From Lachnospiraceae bacterium (GTDB lineage Bacteria; Bacillota; Clostridia; Lachnospirales; Lachnospiraceae): a stretch of 35,834 nucleotides of DNA. Positions 7,833 to 16,601 of the stretch are shown here, piece after piece; the stretch's first letter is position 1, and each line of letters begins with the position of its first letter. Location of the stretch: assembly GCA_029338675.1 (NCBI GenBank), contig JAQYAV010000169.1, positions 1 through 35,834 of the forward strand. Reading direction: 5' to 3'. Position numbers and translations under genes: made by a program. The notes beneath the pieces were generated by a model. It did not search any database and had not been told where the DNA came from. It worked only from the letters and a program-made list of their open reading frames with translations.

Positions 7833-9697
7833 TACTGCCTCCAAACTTTCTCTATCTTCTTGCATATACCAGCACAATCAATTTCATATTTTGCTCTCAG
7901 TTGAGCAATTGAACCATGCTCAACCTTTCCAGCATCGATAGAGCCATCTACATATATTTTGTCTGCATAACCTAGGTCAAACATCTTAGCCTTTAACATC
8001 TGACCATATCCACCTATCTTTACATTTTCTTCCATGCTAACAATAACCTTATGTTTGTCTAGCATATCTTTTAATGTTTCTTCATCAATTATATTCACAA
8101 ATCTAACATTTACAAGGGATGGATTAATTTCTTTTTCTCTCAAAGAATTGCAAACCTTTTCTGCTTCAGCAACCATATTTCCACAAGCAAAAATACAGAT
8201 ATCACTTCCGTTATATATCACTTCATTTCTGCCATATACAATAGGTGCATCATATTCCTTTAGTCCTGCATAAGCATCTGCTCTTGAATACTTTATGGCA
8301 ATTGGACCATCAAATGCTACAGCATAATCGAACATCTTCTCCATTTCATATCTATTTTTAGGTGCCATAACTGTAAGTCCAGGCATATGCGATAAATATG
8401 AAATGTCATATATTCCCTGATGTGTTTCACCATCTGGACCTACCAAACCTGACCTGTCAATTGCAAATATAACATGCAACTTTTGCAAACATACATCATG
8501 CAATATCTGATCATAAGCTCGTTGTAAAAACGATGAATATATGGCAACTACAGGAATAAGTCCATCTGCTGCCATACCTGCTGCAAATGTAACTGCATGC
8601 TGTTCTGCAATACCCACATCAAAAAATCTATCTGGATATTCTTTTGAAAATTTATTTAGACCTGTTCCAACAGACATTGCAGCTGTAACTGCAACAAGCT
8701 TATCATTTTCTTTACCCAATTTAAGCATCTTATGAGCAAAAATATCTGTATAAGATGGAACTTCCTTTTTCTCTATTACATGACCTGTTTTAACATCAAA
8801 GGGTGATACACCATGAAAATACTCTGGATATTTTGAAGCATACTTATAGCCCATTCCCTTTTTGGTCTTAACATGAATAATAATCGGTCTATTTAAATTA
8901 AATGCCTTCTCAAAGGTTGATACCATAGCATTAACATCGTGTCCATCAATAGGACCAACATAAGTTATACCAAGTTCCTCAAAAAACATTCCAGGAACAA
9001 GAAATTGTTTAATTGTATCCTTTGATTTCTTAAGTGTCTTTGCTACTACTTCTCCAGCCTTTGAGCTTAAAAGACTAGATTCCACACCCATTTTGATTTC
9101 ATTGTAGGTTGAACCCACTCTTATATTATTAAGATATTTTGATAAACCACCTACATTTTTATCGATAGACATTTCGTTATCATTTAGCACAATCACACAG
9201 CTTGACTTAAGCTGTGCTAAAGAATTAAGAGCCTCGTATGCCATACCGCCTGTAAGGGAGCCATCACCAATAACTGCAGCAACACGACCTCTCTTTTTAC
9301 ATATATCTCTTGAAACTGCAAAGCCCATTGCAGCAGAAATACTTGTTGAGCTATGGCCAGTATTAAAGCAATCGCATTCGCTCTCTATGGTCTTAGGAAA
9401 ACCACTCATTCCACCATATTCTCTAAGTGTAGAAAAGCCTTCTCTTCTACCTGTTAAAATCTTATGTGTATATGCCTGATGTCCAACGTCAAATATAAGC
9501 TTATCCTCTGGAAAATCCATGCAAAGATGTAATGCCATAGTAAGCTCAACTGCACCTAAATTAGATGCCAAATGGCCACCCTTTATACTTACTTTACTAA
9601 CAAGGAACTCTCTTATTTCTTCTGCAAGCAAATCATAATCATTTTTATTAATTTTTTTGATATCATTTTCACTAATGATTTTATTTAACAAATTCAT
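7832..9697 (-). CDS. dxs: 1-deoxy-D-xylulose-5-phosphate synthase
   Basis: First enzyme of the MEP isoprenoid pathway: condenses pyruvate and glyceraldehyde 3-phosphate using thiamine diphosphate, 621 aa, normal length. Seen motifs are GGHLASNLG with the substrate His (41), DVGHQAYTHK (70-79), the ThDP site GDGSLTGGMAYEALN (144 on) with the paired NDNEMSID, GPIDGHD, and the transketolase central block GIAEQHAVTFAAG with its catalytic Glu, then HQGIYDISYL. ATG at 9697 is preceded by AGGGA. It is one base downstream of ispA, so both steps of isoprenoid supply are co-expressed. Confidence 0.97.
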   Translation of the reverse strand: MNLLNKIISENDIKKINKNDYDLLAEEIREFLVSKVSIKGGHLASNLGAVELTMALHLCMDFPEDKLIFDVGHQAYTHKILTGRREGFSTLREYGGMSGFPKTIESECDCFNTGHSSTSISAAMGFAVSRDICKKRGRVAAVIGDGSLTGGMAYEALNSLAQLKSSCVIVLNDNEMSIDKNVGGLSKYLNNIRVGSTYNEIKMGVESSLLSSKAGEVVAKTLKKSKDTIKQFLVPGMFFEELGITYVGPIDGHDVNAMVSTFEKAFNLNRPIIIHVKTKKGMGYKYASKYPEYFHGVSPFDVKTGHVIEKKEVPSYTDIFAHKMLKLGKENDKLVAVTAAMSVGTGLNKFSKEYPDRFFDVGIAEQHAVTFAAGMAADGLIPVVAIYSSFLQRAYDQILHDVCLQKLHVIFAIDRSGLVGPDGETHQGIYDISYLSHMPGLTVMAPKNRYEMEKMFDYAVAFDGPIAIKYSRADAYAGLKEYDAPIVYGRNEVIYNGSDICIFACGNMVAEAEKVCNSLREKEINPSLVNVRFVNIIDEETLKDMLDKHKVIVSMEENVKIGGYGQMLKAKMFDLGYADKIYVDGSIDAGKVEHGSIAQLRAKYEIDCAGICKKIEKVWRQ

Positions 9698-9698
9698 A

Positions 9699-10595
9699 TT
9701 ATTTATCCCTATTAATTAATGCCAAAATCAAATCCTTCATCTCTGATTTTGCCTTTTCATTCTTAACCTTAAGTGTATCAAGCATAGATACCGCTTCTTT
9801 AGATGCAGAACTCACATAATCCTTTGCTGAATCCATTCCATGAATTGTAACATATGTAAACTTGTTATTCTTATCATCACTTAAAACTGGCTTGCCAAGT
9901 ACAGCCTCATCACCAATTATATCTAATATATCATCTTGTACCTGAAATGCCATTCCAACATTACGAGCAACCATACATAGAGTATCAACATCCTCCTTAG
10001 AAGCTCCTCCCAAATATGCACCTATCATAAATGCACACTCAATAAGTGCAGAAGTCTTATTTAGATAAATATATTCTAGCTGTTTCTCATCAACTTCTTT
10101 TCCTGACATAATAACATCAAGGACCTGACCACCAATCATTCCATATATTCCAGGCTTTGATGCAAGAATTGTATAAGCCTTTTCAATCTCAACACTGCCA
10201 GGCTTCTCACTAAATGCTTTGGCAGCAGTTTCATAGGCATAATTAAGTAATCCATCTCCTGCCAAAATACCAATATCCTCACCAAACTTAGCATGTACAG
10301 TAGGCTTTCCCCTTCTAAGTTCGTCATTATCTAAAGCAGGCAAATCATCATGAATCAAGGAATATGTATGAATCATTTCAATAGCAGCCATGAATGGAGA
10401 AATAATCTTGTCTGCATCACGATAATCCTTATCAATAAACATATCGTAACAAAGCTTCATCATCATTGGGCGAAGTCTCTTTCCACCTGCCATAAATCCA
10501 TAATTCATGGCTGTCAAAACTGTAACAGGATATCCTTCTTCCTTTGGTAAATACTTATATATTATATCTTCAATATCTTTTACACTATACTTCAT
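9699..10595 (-). CDS. ispA: Geranyl/farnesyl diphosphate synthase
   Basis: A 298-aa all-helical prenyl transferase that extends DMAPP with IPP. The first Asp-rich motif is HDDLPALDNDELRRGKPT and the second is FQVQDDILDIIGD. GGKRLRPMM is the IPP-binding region near residue 37. Length and motifs match short-chain trans-prenyl synthases (ispA/yqiD). The ATG lies inside the end of xseB (11-base overlap), with AAGGAG somewhat far upstream (13 bases), suggesting coupling to xseB translation. In operon with dxs. Confidence 0.95.
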   Translation of the reverse strand: MKYSVKDIEDIIYKYLPKEEGYPVTVLTAMNYGFMAGGKRLRPMMMKLCYDMFIDKDYRDADKIISPFMAAIEMIHTYSLIHDDLPALDNDELRRGKPTVHAKFGEDIGILAGDGLLNYAYETAAKAFSEKPGSVEIEKAYTILASKPGIYGMIGGQVLDVIMSGKEVDEKQLEYIYLNKTSALIECAFMIGAYLGGASKEDVDTLCMVARNVGMAFQVQDDILDIIGDEAVLGKPVLSDDKNNKFTYVTIHGMDSAKDYVSSASKEAVSMLDTLKVKNEKAKSEMKDLILALINRDK

Positions 10596-10794
10596 TTAAA
10601 ATCTGAATCTCCTTCTCAACGCCTTCTAAATTAGTCTTACATGCTGCTAATAGCTTAACTCCTTCAGAATAATAATCCAAAGAATCCTTTAAGCTTGTTT
10701 GTGGATTTTCTAACAAAGAAGCTATTTCTTCAAGTCTCTTAAATGCATCTTCTATTACAATTTGTTCTTCATTATTTGAAATATTATTATCCAT
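10585..10794 (-). CDS. xseB: Exodeoxyribonuclease VII small subunit
   Basis: A 69-aa helical protein that binds the XseA large subunit in multiple copies. The family pattern is clear: FKRLEEIASLLENPQTSLKD followed by SLDYYSEGVKLLAACKTNLE. GAGGG precedes ATG by 6 bases. It lies 21 bases downstream of xseA and overlaps ispA, the usual Firmicute order. Confidence 0.94.
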   Translation of the reverse strand: MDNNISNNEEQIVIEDAFKRLEEIASLLENPQTSLKDSLDYYSEGVKLLAACKTNLEGVEKEIQILNEV

Positions 10795-10815
10795 ATTATT
10801 CCCTCACTAAATATC

Positions 10816-12018
10816 CTATATAGACTCCTTACTAACACTACTTACCTTTGCATCAATTATTCCATCTTTAATTCTAATAGAAATATCATCGCCTGTCTTA
10901 ATGTCATCTACTGAATTAACAGCCGAATTATTGCTTTCAATGTATCCAAAACCATTTACAAGCTTGGCTGTTGGAGACAAGCTATTTATCTTAACTGTGT
11001 ATAGCTCTAATTTATGTTTTACACTAATAATTTCATTGTCCATTGCACGCTTTATTCTATCATATAATTCTGATAAATACTGGTTCTGGTTTTCTAGCTT
11101 TCTCTCTGGACTAAGCATAGATATTTTTGAATAAAACTTGTCATACTGATATTTTGCAATGTTATATTTGTTGATTATGTTGTTTCTTAATGATCTCTTA
11201 TATGTCTCTAACTGGTTAATAGTTGACATTACATCTGGAAGTGCTAACTCACACGCAGCAGATGGTGTGGGTGCACGCAAATCAGCAGCGTAATCAGCTA
11301 ACGTTATATCTACCTCATGACCTGTTCCAGAAATAATAGGAGTCTTTGCCTCGTATATCGCTCTTGCAACAATCTCCTCATTAAATGCCCACAAATCCTC
11401 AATTGAGCCTCCGCCTCTACCAACAATTATTGTATCCACGCCTAAATTATCCAAGGCTTTAATACCATTTACAATTGTTATAGCAGCGCCTTCCCCCTGC
11501 ACCTTAGCAGGATATAATATAAGCTGTACATAAGGATTCCTTCTCTTAGCAATATTAATAATATCCTGAATAGCTGCTCCTGTCTTTGCTGTGACAATAC
11601 CAACCCTTCGTGGATATTTTGGTATAGGCTTCTTATGTTCAAAATCAAACAGACCTTCTTCGTTCAGTTTATTCTTAAGGCGCTCAAATTCCTCAAATAA
11701 TTTTCCAGCACCATCCATTGTTATCTTGTTTGCATAAAGCTGGTATTTTCCATCTCGTTCATATACACCAATACTTCCTGAAACAACAACGGACTGGCCC
11801 TCTTTCATAGTAAAATTAAGCCCTGATGCCACGTTACTTTTAAACATCACGGCTGGAAGGGAGCCAGTCTCATCTTTTAATGAGAAATAAATATGTCCCA
11901 TACTATGATACTTACAATTAGATACCTCACCACGAATAGTGATACTCTTAAGCATATAGTCTTGGGAAATTATATTCTTTATGTAATTGTTAACCTGTCC
12001 AACTGAAAAAATCTTCAT
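10816..12018 (-). CDS. xseA: Exodeoxyribonuclease VII large subunit
   Basis: Catalytic subunit of a single-strand-specific exonuclease that degrades from both ends, 400 aa. The N-terminal OB-fold (1-100) has ITIRGEVSNCKYHSMGHIYF and SLKDETGSLPAVMFK. The catalytic domain has RVGIVTAKTGAAIQDII and the conserved GRGGGSIEDLWAFNEE plus ISGTGHEVDITLADYAADLR with the family GHE-D motif, then a long helical region (about 270-350). It is slightly shorter than B. subtilis XseA (about 448 aa), in the C-terminal part. ATG at 12018 is two bases beyond the nusB stop. FolD, which sits between nusB and xseA in B. subtilis, is absent. Confidence 0.96.
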   Translation of the reverse strand: MKIFSVGQVNNYIKNIISQDYMLKSITIRGEVSNCKYHSMGHIYFSLKDETGSLPAVMFKSNVASGLNFTMKEGQSVVVSGSIGVYERDGKYQLYANKITMDGAGKLFEEFERLKNKLNEEGLFDFEHKKPIPKYPRRVGIVTAKTGAAIQDIINIAKRRNPYVQLILYPAKVQGEGAAITIVNGIKALDNLGVDTIIVGRGGGSIEDLWAFNEEIVARAIYEAKTPIISGTGHEVDITLADYAADLRAPTPSAACELALPDVMSTINQLETYKRSLRNNIINKYNIAKYQYDKFYSKISMLSPERKLENQNQYLSELYDRIKRAMDNEIISVKHKLELYTVKINSLSPTAKLVNGFGYIESNNSAVNSVDDIKTGDDISIRIKDGIIDAKVSSVSKESI

Positions 12019-12020
12019 TA

Positions 12021-12419
12021 CTATTCTTCAACCTTTGCAAGTAAAGCGTTAATAAAACTCTTAGCTTCTTCTCCACAATAAATCTTAGATAGTTCAATAG
12101 CTTCATTAATAGCAACTTTAAATGGCACGCTCTCATCATACTTCATCTCATATATTGCAAGTCGAAGTATAGCAAGCTCAGCCTTTCCAATTCTCTCAAT
12201 TCTCCAGCCATCTGAGATGCTCTCAATAAGCCCATCTATATCATCAATAAGGTCAATAATACCATTGACCTTATCAATAATATAATCTCTATCCTGATCC
12301 TTAATCTCGCCTAATTCATCTAATGAAAAGAACATCTGCTCTTGCATTTCATTCATGTTATTAAACTCAATCTTAAAAAGTATACGAAAAATATTTTCTC
12401 TTAATGCTCTTCTAGTCAT
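12021..12419 (-). CDS. nusB: Transcription antitermination factor NusB
   Basis: A 132-aa all-helical RNA-binding factor that joins NusE and boxA in rRNA antitermination. The N terminus MTRRALRENIFRILFKIEF and the C-terminal block WRIERIGKAELAILRLAIYE followed by VPFKVAINEAIELSKIY are characteristic. AAGG lies upstream of ATG. Second gene of the operon, 20 bases after yqhY. Confidence 0.95.
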   Translation of the reverse strand: MTRRALRENIFRILFKIEFNNMNEMQEQMFFSLDELGEIKDQDRDYIIDKVNGIIDLIDDIDGLIESISDGWRIERIGKAELAILRLAIYEMKYDESVPFKVAINEAIELSKIYCGEEAKSFINALLAKVEE

Positions 12420-12439
12420 AACAAACCTGCCTTCTTAAC

Positions 12440-12799
12440 TTAGTTCTTTTCAAGCTTAATTCCTGAAATAACTACATTTACAACAGCGACCTTAAGCCCA
12501 GTCATGTTCTCAACGGACTGCTTAACCTTTGCCTGAACTTCCTCTGAAACCTTCTTAATGCTATAGCCATATTCAAGTTCAAGTGATAAATAAGCCACAA
12601 CTATTCCGTTTTCAATCTCAATCTTAACGCCATTAGCAAGATTCTTTTTGCCTAACTTGGCAACAAGTTCATTAGATATATTTCCTGTAAGCTTAGAAAC
12701 TCCTTCAACCTCAATTGCAGCAATGCCTGCTATTGAAGCTACTACTCCGTCTGCTATACTTATTTTACCAATTTTGTTTTCTTTAGCAATTTCTCCCAC
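12440..12799 (-). CDS. yqhY: Asp23/Gls24 family protein, YqhY type
   Basis: A 119-aa DUF322 (Asp23/Gls24) protein, with IADGVVASIAGIAAIEVEGV near the N terminus, an alternating beta pattern in the middle, and VQAKVKQSVENMTGLKVAVV at the end. In B. subtilis yqhY lies between accC and nusB and affects acetyl-CoA carboxylase activity and lipid homeostasis; here accB and accC are absent but the link to nusB is kept. The start is a GTG at 12799, chosen because AAGGAGG lies 7 bases before it and no ATG is near. First gene of the operon, behind a good promoter. Confidence 0.92.
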   Translation of the reverse strand: MGEIAKENKIGKISIADGVVASIAGIAAIEVEGVSKLTGNISNELVAKLGKKNLANGVKIEIENGIVVAYLSLELEYGYSIKKVSEEVQAKVKQSVENMTGLKVAVVNVVISGIKLEKN

Positions 12800-12833
12800 A
12801 AAAATGCCTCCTTATCAAAATATCATTTAAATA

Positions 12834-12862
12834 ATTATACCCAATTATAATTGATAATGCAA
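12834..12862 (-). promoter_or_regulatory. Sigma-A promoter of the yqhY-recN operon
   Basis: On the minus strand TTGCAT (12857-12862), a 17-base spacer, and a perfect TATAAT (12834-12839), 34 bases upstream of the yqhY GTG. Spacing and position are ideal. It separates the housekeeping operon from the spoIIIA operon upstream. Confidence 0.8.
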
Positions 12863-13015
12863 CAAAATCAATTTTTAGTATAATTTTCTTGATTTTTTGA
12901 TACAATTTGTAACATATTCTTTTTTTATTAACGTTTTTTATTCCATTATTATATTACGTTTCTTACGTTTCTTTATTAATGTTATTAACTTTTTCGTGAT
13001 ATTACTTTGTAATTT

Positions 13016-13080
13016 AGCTATAGTTAGAGTGTTTTTATATTACTTTCTTTATTAAGCTATAGTTAGAGTGTTTTTATATT
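13016..13080. repeat. Two direct copies of a 26-bp sequence, 39 bp apart
   Basis: An identical 26-bp stretch beginning AGCTATAGTTAGAG occurs at 13016-13041 and 13055-13080, immediately 3' of spoIIIAH. The 13 bases after each copy are similar but not identical. The rest of the gap to the yqhY promoter (12863-13015) is AT-rich with no gene; two short AACGTAA-like direct repeats are visible, and I see no clear terminator for the spoIIIA operon. Confidence 0.75.
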
Positions 13081-13086
13081 GCGTTC

Positions 13087-13797
13087 TTATTCAGTTACAG
13101 TTGAAATATTAATTTTATCTACACTACAGCCAGTTTTTCTAACAACTATATCCTCAATTTGAGCTCTTTCAGTATCATCTAATTCCTTTGCGGATATTAC
13201 AACATCAACATTTTCATCTCCAATAGAAACAATTGCCCCAGCAAAGCCTTTGGCACATAGAATAGTTTCTGCTTCAGCTTCCTTTTCCATATTCTCTGTA
13301 AGTCTTATGTAAGCATCTGTAGCAGACTGAACAGTATCCTTGTCATTTCCTTCTTTGTTAATTATATCCATATAGTATTCTTTGGACTTTGATCTTGTTT
13401 GTTCTCTGATAAGCTTCATATTAGCAAAGCTTATCTTTGTGGAATCTGCAGAAGTAAGCACTACCTCACCAATATTATCCTCATCCAAATATAAATCCTC
13501 ATCATCAATTACTTCTTCAATATCTAAATCTGCAACAGTAATTTTTTCATTTATTTCATCTAAATCGCCATTTGCAAAAGCCTGTTGATTTTCATTTTCG
13601 TCAGATAAATCAAAGGAGGATACTCCCTGAAAGTTGATATATCCTGCTATTCCAAGCAAAACAGTAAGAACTGCAATAATCAACTGATTTTTCTTAGTTA
13701 TTTTTGAGCTTACTTTAGTATTTTTAGTCTCTTTTTCTGTAGACTTGGAATTGTCATTAACATCTTTGTTTAATAACTTATTATTCTTCTTTTCCAT
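13087..13797 (-). CDS. spoIIIAH: Stage III sporulation protein AH
   Basis: Mother-cell membrane protein that pairs with forespore SpoIIQ to form the channel across the intermembrane space, 236 aa. A basic, Asn/Lys-rich cytoplasmic N terminus (1-38) is followed by one membrane span (about 39-58), an acidic linker (65-115), and a YscJ/FliF-like ring-building domain (about 125-236) with helical SKEYYMDIINKEGN and the terminal GAIVSIGDENVDVVI segment. Slightly longer than B. subtilis SpoIIIAH (218 aa) because of the acidic linker. Last gene of the spoIIIA operon. Confidence 0.92.
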   Translation of the reverse strand: MEKKNNKLLNKDVNDNSKSTEKETKNTKVSSKITKKNQLIIAVLTVLLGIAGYINFQGVSSFDLSDENENQQAFANGDLDEINEKITVADLDIEEVIDDEDLYLDEDNIGEVVLTSADSTKISFANMKLIREQTRSKSKEYYMDIINKEGNDKDTVQSATDAYIRLTENMEKEAEAETILCAKGFAGAIVSIGDENVDVVISAKELDDTERAQIEDIVVRKTGCSVDKINISTVTE

Positions 13798-13812
13798 ACT
13801 AATATAAATCTC

Positions 13813-14262
13813 CTATTTTTTGATTATTACTGCCACCTTATGCGCTGGCAAATCAAATAAAGCTGCTACACAATGGGATATATCTGCAAGTGCTTTTTCA
13901 TCACCTACCTTTGCAATAATAAGCACCCCATCAACTACATATTTTGTTTCACTTTCCTTATAAAAGCCAGTGCTGTTATTCATTGTTGAAAGGTTTATCA
14001 TTACATGGATATTCCCAGCTCCATATGTTTTCTCTAGTGTATCCTTAAGGCGATTTTCATAATACATAACCATATCCTGTTCATGATTGCTGTAACTAAC
14101 CTCATCCATTTTGTAGTCATTTGACATCAAGCTTTTTTCATTTTTATTACTGCTTGGAAAAACTACAATTAAAATAAGCATTCCAATTAAGATTATTGTT
14201 ATGTATTTAGTAGATTTTTGATTCTTTTTAATAAAGCTTTCTTTACTTAATTCAATCCCCAT
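13813..14262 (-). CDS. spoIIIAG: Stage III sporulation protein AG
   Basis: A 149-aa ring-forming membrane protein of the SpoIIIA-SpoIIQ complex. One membrane span (about residues 18-37) is followed by a secretin-like ring domain, MYYENRLKDTLEKTYGAGNI, and the family's C-terminal block ALADISHCVAALFDLPAHKV. ATG at 14262 is chosen; it overlaps the end of spoIIIAF and has a GGTG 6 bases upstream, and the upstream TTG at 14301 would only add residues inside spoIIIAF. Confidence 0.92.
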   Translation of the reverse strand: MGIELSKESFIKKNQKSTKYITIILIGMLILIVVFPSSNKNEKSLMSNDYKMDEVSYSNHEQDMVMYYENRLKDTLEKTYGAGNIHVMINLSTMNNSTGFYKESETKYVVDGVLIIAKVGDEKALADISHCVAALFDLPAHKVAVIIKK

Positions 14263-14266
14263 TTTT

Positions 14267-14782
14267 TCACCGCTTTGATATATATATATTACCGAATTCA
14301 ATATTATAGACTTTAGAAATATTCTTTTTTAATATTTTTTCTTTTTCCTTGCTTAAATCACATGAAACATACACTATACACGACAAGTTCATTCCATTTT
14401 TATCTTGAATTAATTCTATTTGAGAAATCTCTGCTAGTATTTCCTGATATATTGCTTGTTCATTATCATTCTGATTTTTATCATTCTCACTTTTATCATT
14501 GTCCCTATTATCTATGTTACTAAATAAATAATACTGTTCCTGTAAATCAGCTAATTCATTACTTTGTTCATCACATATATACTCAAAATAATCATAGTAT
14601 TTGCTTAAATCACTAAGCTTTTTATTTCTTAGGCTTGACACTGGTTCCAATATAATCAAAAGAATTATTAACCCATTAAAAAAAGACACATACTTTTTGT
14701 ATTCCTTACCAGGTACAACATTATTAGCAATTCCAGCAATAATCAAATATATAACTATATTTTTAACACAAGCGTAAAGCAC
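14267..14782 (-). CDS. spoIIIAF: Stage III sporulation protein AF
   Basis: A 171-aa membrane protein. Two N-terminal membrane spans (about 5-25 and 33-50) with the typical YKKYVSFFNGLIILLIILEP, then a hydrophilic domain interrupted by an Asp/Asn-rich stretch (about 90-110, NIDNRDNDKSENDKNQND) and ending in a small alpha-beta ring-building-like fold. The start is GTG at 14782, which shares a base with the spoIIIAE stop (TAGTG), with AGAGGA immediately before. Weak sequence conservation is normal for this family; the position in the operon settles the call. Confidence 0.88.
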   Translation of the reverse strand: MLYACVKNIVIYLIIAGIANNVVPGKEYKKYVSFFNGLIILLIILEPVSSLRNKKLSDLSKYYDYFEYICDEQSNELADLQEQYYLFSNIDNRDNDKSENDKNQNDNEQAIYQEILAEISQIELIQDKNGMNLSCIVYVSCDLSKEKEKILKKNISKVYNIEFGNIYISKR

Positions 14783-16095
14783 TATCCTCTACCCCCATAA
14801 GCCATTATGGCTATTGTTAACAAAAACATTGCAACACCGCTAATCATTGCATTAAGCAAAATATCCATTCCTCCTGCAAGGGCTTCTATTGCATTCACAT
14901 ATCGTTTTTCTCCAAGGGGCTGAATAATAATCATTGTAAATCTTACCATAAGCATAAGAATAAATATTCTTATCACTGGAAATGCCACCACAAATATAAT
15001 CAAAAGCATTCCTGTAACTCCAATACAATTTTTTATAATAATTCCTGAGCCAAGTAATGTTCCAGACAACATATTAATCATATTTCCGCCTGGAATAACA
15101 CTAATCACTCTTTTTACAGTATCCCTTCCAATAGCATCTAATTCAGGATTAATTAAATTCTTCACTATATTAAAACCAATAATAACAACAACCGAGGTTT
15201 TTAATATCCAGTTTGATGCCTGTTTTAAAAACTTAGTTAACTTAGAAAATCTATCTAACTTATTAATGTTATTTATTATGGTTACCATCACATAATATTT
15301 ACCAATAACCAATACAATATTCTTAATAACAAATTCAACAACTAATATCCCCAACATAACAACCTGATACATTCCCGATGCCATAATAGATTGTCCAATA
15401 TAATTCATAGCTAAGCCATATATTGGAATAATTATTTTTAGGAGTCCAATAAGCTTCGTCATACAACTCTCAACTATACCAACTGATATGAAATAAGAAG
15501 CCAGCAAAACACTTGTTAAAAGCATATATGTAATATAAAACCCATTTTCACTAATAAAGCCATCCCCTAGTGAATTCGATATATTCGAAAATACTGTACC
15601 AATTAGAACAATAACTATTACTTCCAGCATTAACTTTTTATTTTCTGAATAGTCTTCAAAGATATTATTTCTTATTTCCTTTGTTATGGTGGATTTTATG
15701 TAGTCCTTATCTCCTTTCGCTATAGCCTTTACAAGCTTTGAAAAGCTAAATTCGCTAAAGCCTTGGCGATTTAAGATTTCATCAACGCTCCTCAAAGGCA
15801 AGTTATTTAATATATAATCATAGTCATTTTCCTTATCATAATAATCCATTTTTTTATCATATAACGCAGCCTCTTGTTTTTCTTGTTCTTCTTGTTTTTC
15901 TTGTTCTTCTTGTTTTGATTCATTAGCATTCTTCATATCTTGATCCAAATTAGCTTGTTTACTAGTATTATCATTTTGGCATATGTCAAAATAATTATTA
16001 AACAATGTAAATATATTTTTATTTAATAAATCATCGTTGTAATTTCCTATTGTTAAAAACATGCAAATTACAATAGCAAACTTATTGAAACACAA
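14782..16095 (-). CDS. spoIIIAE: Stage III sporulation protein AE
   Basis: Polytopic membrane protein of the feeding-tube complex, 437 aa, with the family's segments GDKDYIKSTITKEIRNN, GMYQVVMLGILVVEFVIKN and PGGNMINMLSGTLLGSGIII. An N-terminal signal-like helix (1-17) is followed by an unusual Glu/Gln/Asn-rich spacer (about 38-80) with a repeated EEQEKQ unit, then about seven hydrophobic spans. The start is probably TTG at 16095 with GGAGAG 7 bases upstream; the next in-frame ATG would cut the signal helix in half. Confidence 0.93.
   Translation of the reverse strand: MCFNKFAIVICMFLTIGNYNDDLLNKNIFTLFNNYFDICQNDNTSKQANLDQDMKNANESKQEEQEKQEEQEKQEAALYDKKMDYYDKENDYDYILNNLPLRSVDEILNRQGFSEFSFSKLVKAIAKGDKDYIKSTITKEIRNNIFEDYSENKKLMLEVIVIVLIGTVFSNISNSLGDGFISENGFYITYMLLTSVLLASYFISVGIVESCMTKLIGLLKIIIPIYGLAMNYIGQSIMASGMYQVVMLGILVVEFVIKNIVLVIGKYYVMVTIINNINKLDRFSKLTKFLKQASNWILKTSVVVIIGFNIVKNLINPELDAIGRDTVKRVISVIPGGNMINMLSGTLLGSGIIIKNCIGVTGMLLIIFVVAFPVIRIFILMLMVRFTMIIIQPLGEKRYVNAIEALAGGMDILLNAMISGVAMFLLTIAIMAYGGRG
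15873..15919. repeat. 18-bp tandem repeat inside spoIIIAE
   Basis: An 18-bp unit (CTTGTTTTTCTTGTTCTT) occurs twice in full at 15873-15908 and partly a third time. In the protein it encodes repeated EEQEKQ in the spacer after the signal helix. The period is a multiple of three, so length changes keep the frame. Confidence 0.8.
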
Positions 16096-16174
16096 TCTAC
16101 ACTCTCCTTATATTTACTTTACTTTGCTATGTTAGAATTATTTTAAATATGATTTGCTATAACAAAATATCTTT

Positions 16175-16558
16175 TTAAATCATCTTTATTATTGTATCTA
16201 CAACCTGCATTAATATGGGTAACGACACTAACAACATGGTTAGTTTTCCAACAATTTCAATTTGAGATGCAACTGCACTATATCCTGCGTCCTTACATAT
16301 TCCAGAGCCAAATTCACTTACATAAGCTATTCCAACCAACTTAAGAAGCAATATCAAATATATCTTATCAACCTTTACATATCGAAAAATCTCTCTTATA
16401 CCCTCCGACATTTTTCTAACTTGTCCAATGGCAAAAAGCATGATAAAAATGCATATTGAAATGCTAATAACCGTACTAAAAATAGGACTATTACTCTTAA
16501 GGAGAATTGCTAACATAACAGAAACAATTACAAAAAACACCAATAATGTAATCTCCAT
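16175..16558 (-). CDS. spoIIIAD: Stage III sporulation protein AD
   Basis: A 127-aa membrane protein with about four hydrophobic spans. The central VGIAYVSEFGSGICKDAGYSA is the family's most conserved block (the SEF...C.DAG pattern), and the C terminus LPILMQVVDTIIKMI is also typical. ATG is preceded by AGAGGTT. A 79-base gap, AT-rich and without a recognisable gene, separates it from spoIIIAE. Confidence 0.95.
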   Translation of the reverse strand: MEITLLVFFVIVSVMLAILLKSNSPIFSTVISISICIFIMLFAIGQVRKMSEGIREIFRYVKVDKIYLILLLKLVGIAYVSEFGSGICKDAGYSAVASQIEIVGKLTMLLVSLPILMQVVDTIIKMI

Positions 16559-16601
16559 TTTAACCTCTACCTCATCATAATTTCATATAATAAAATATAA
16601 A

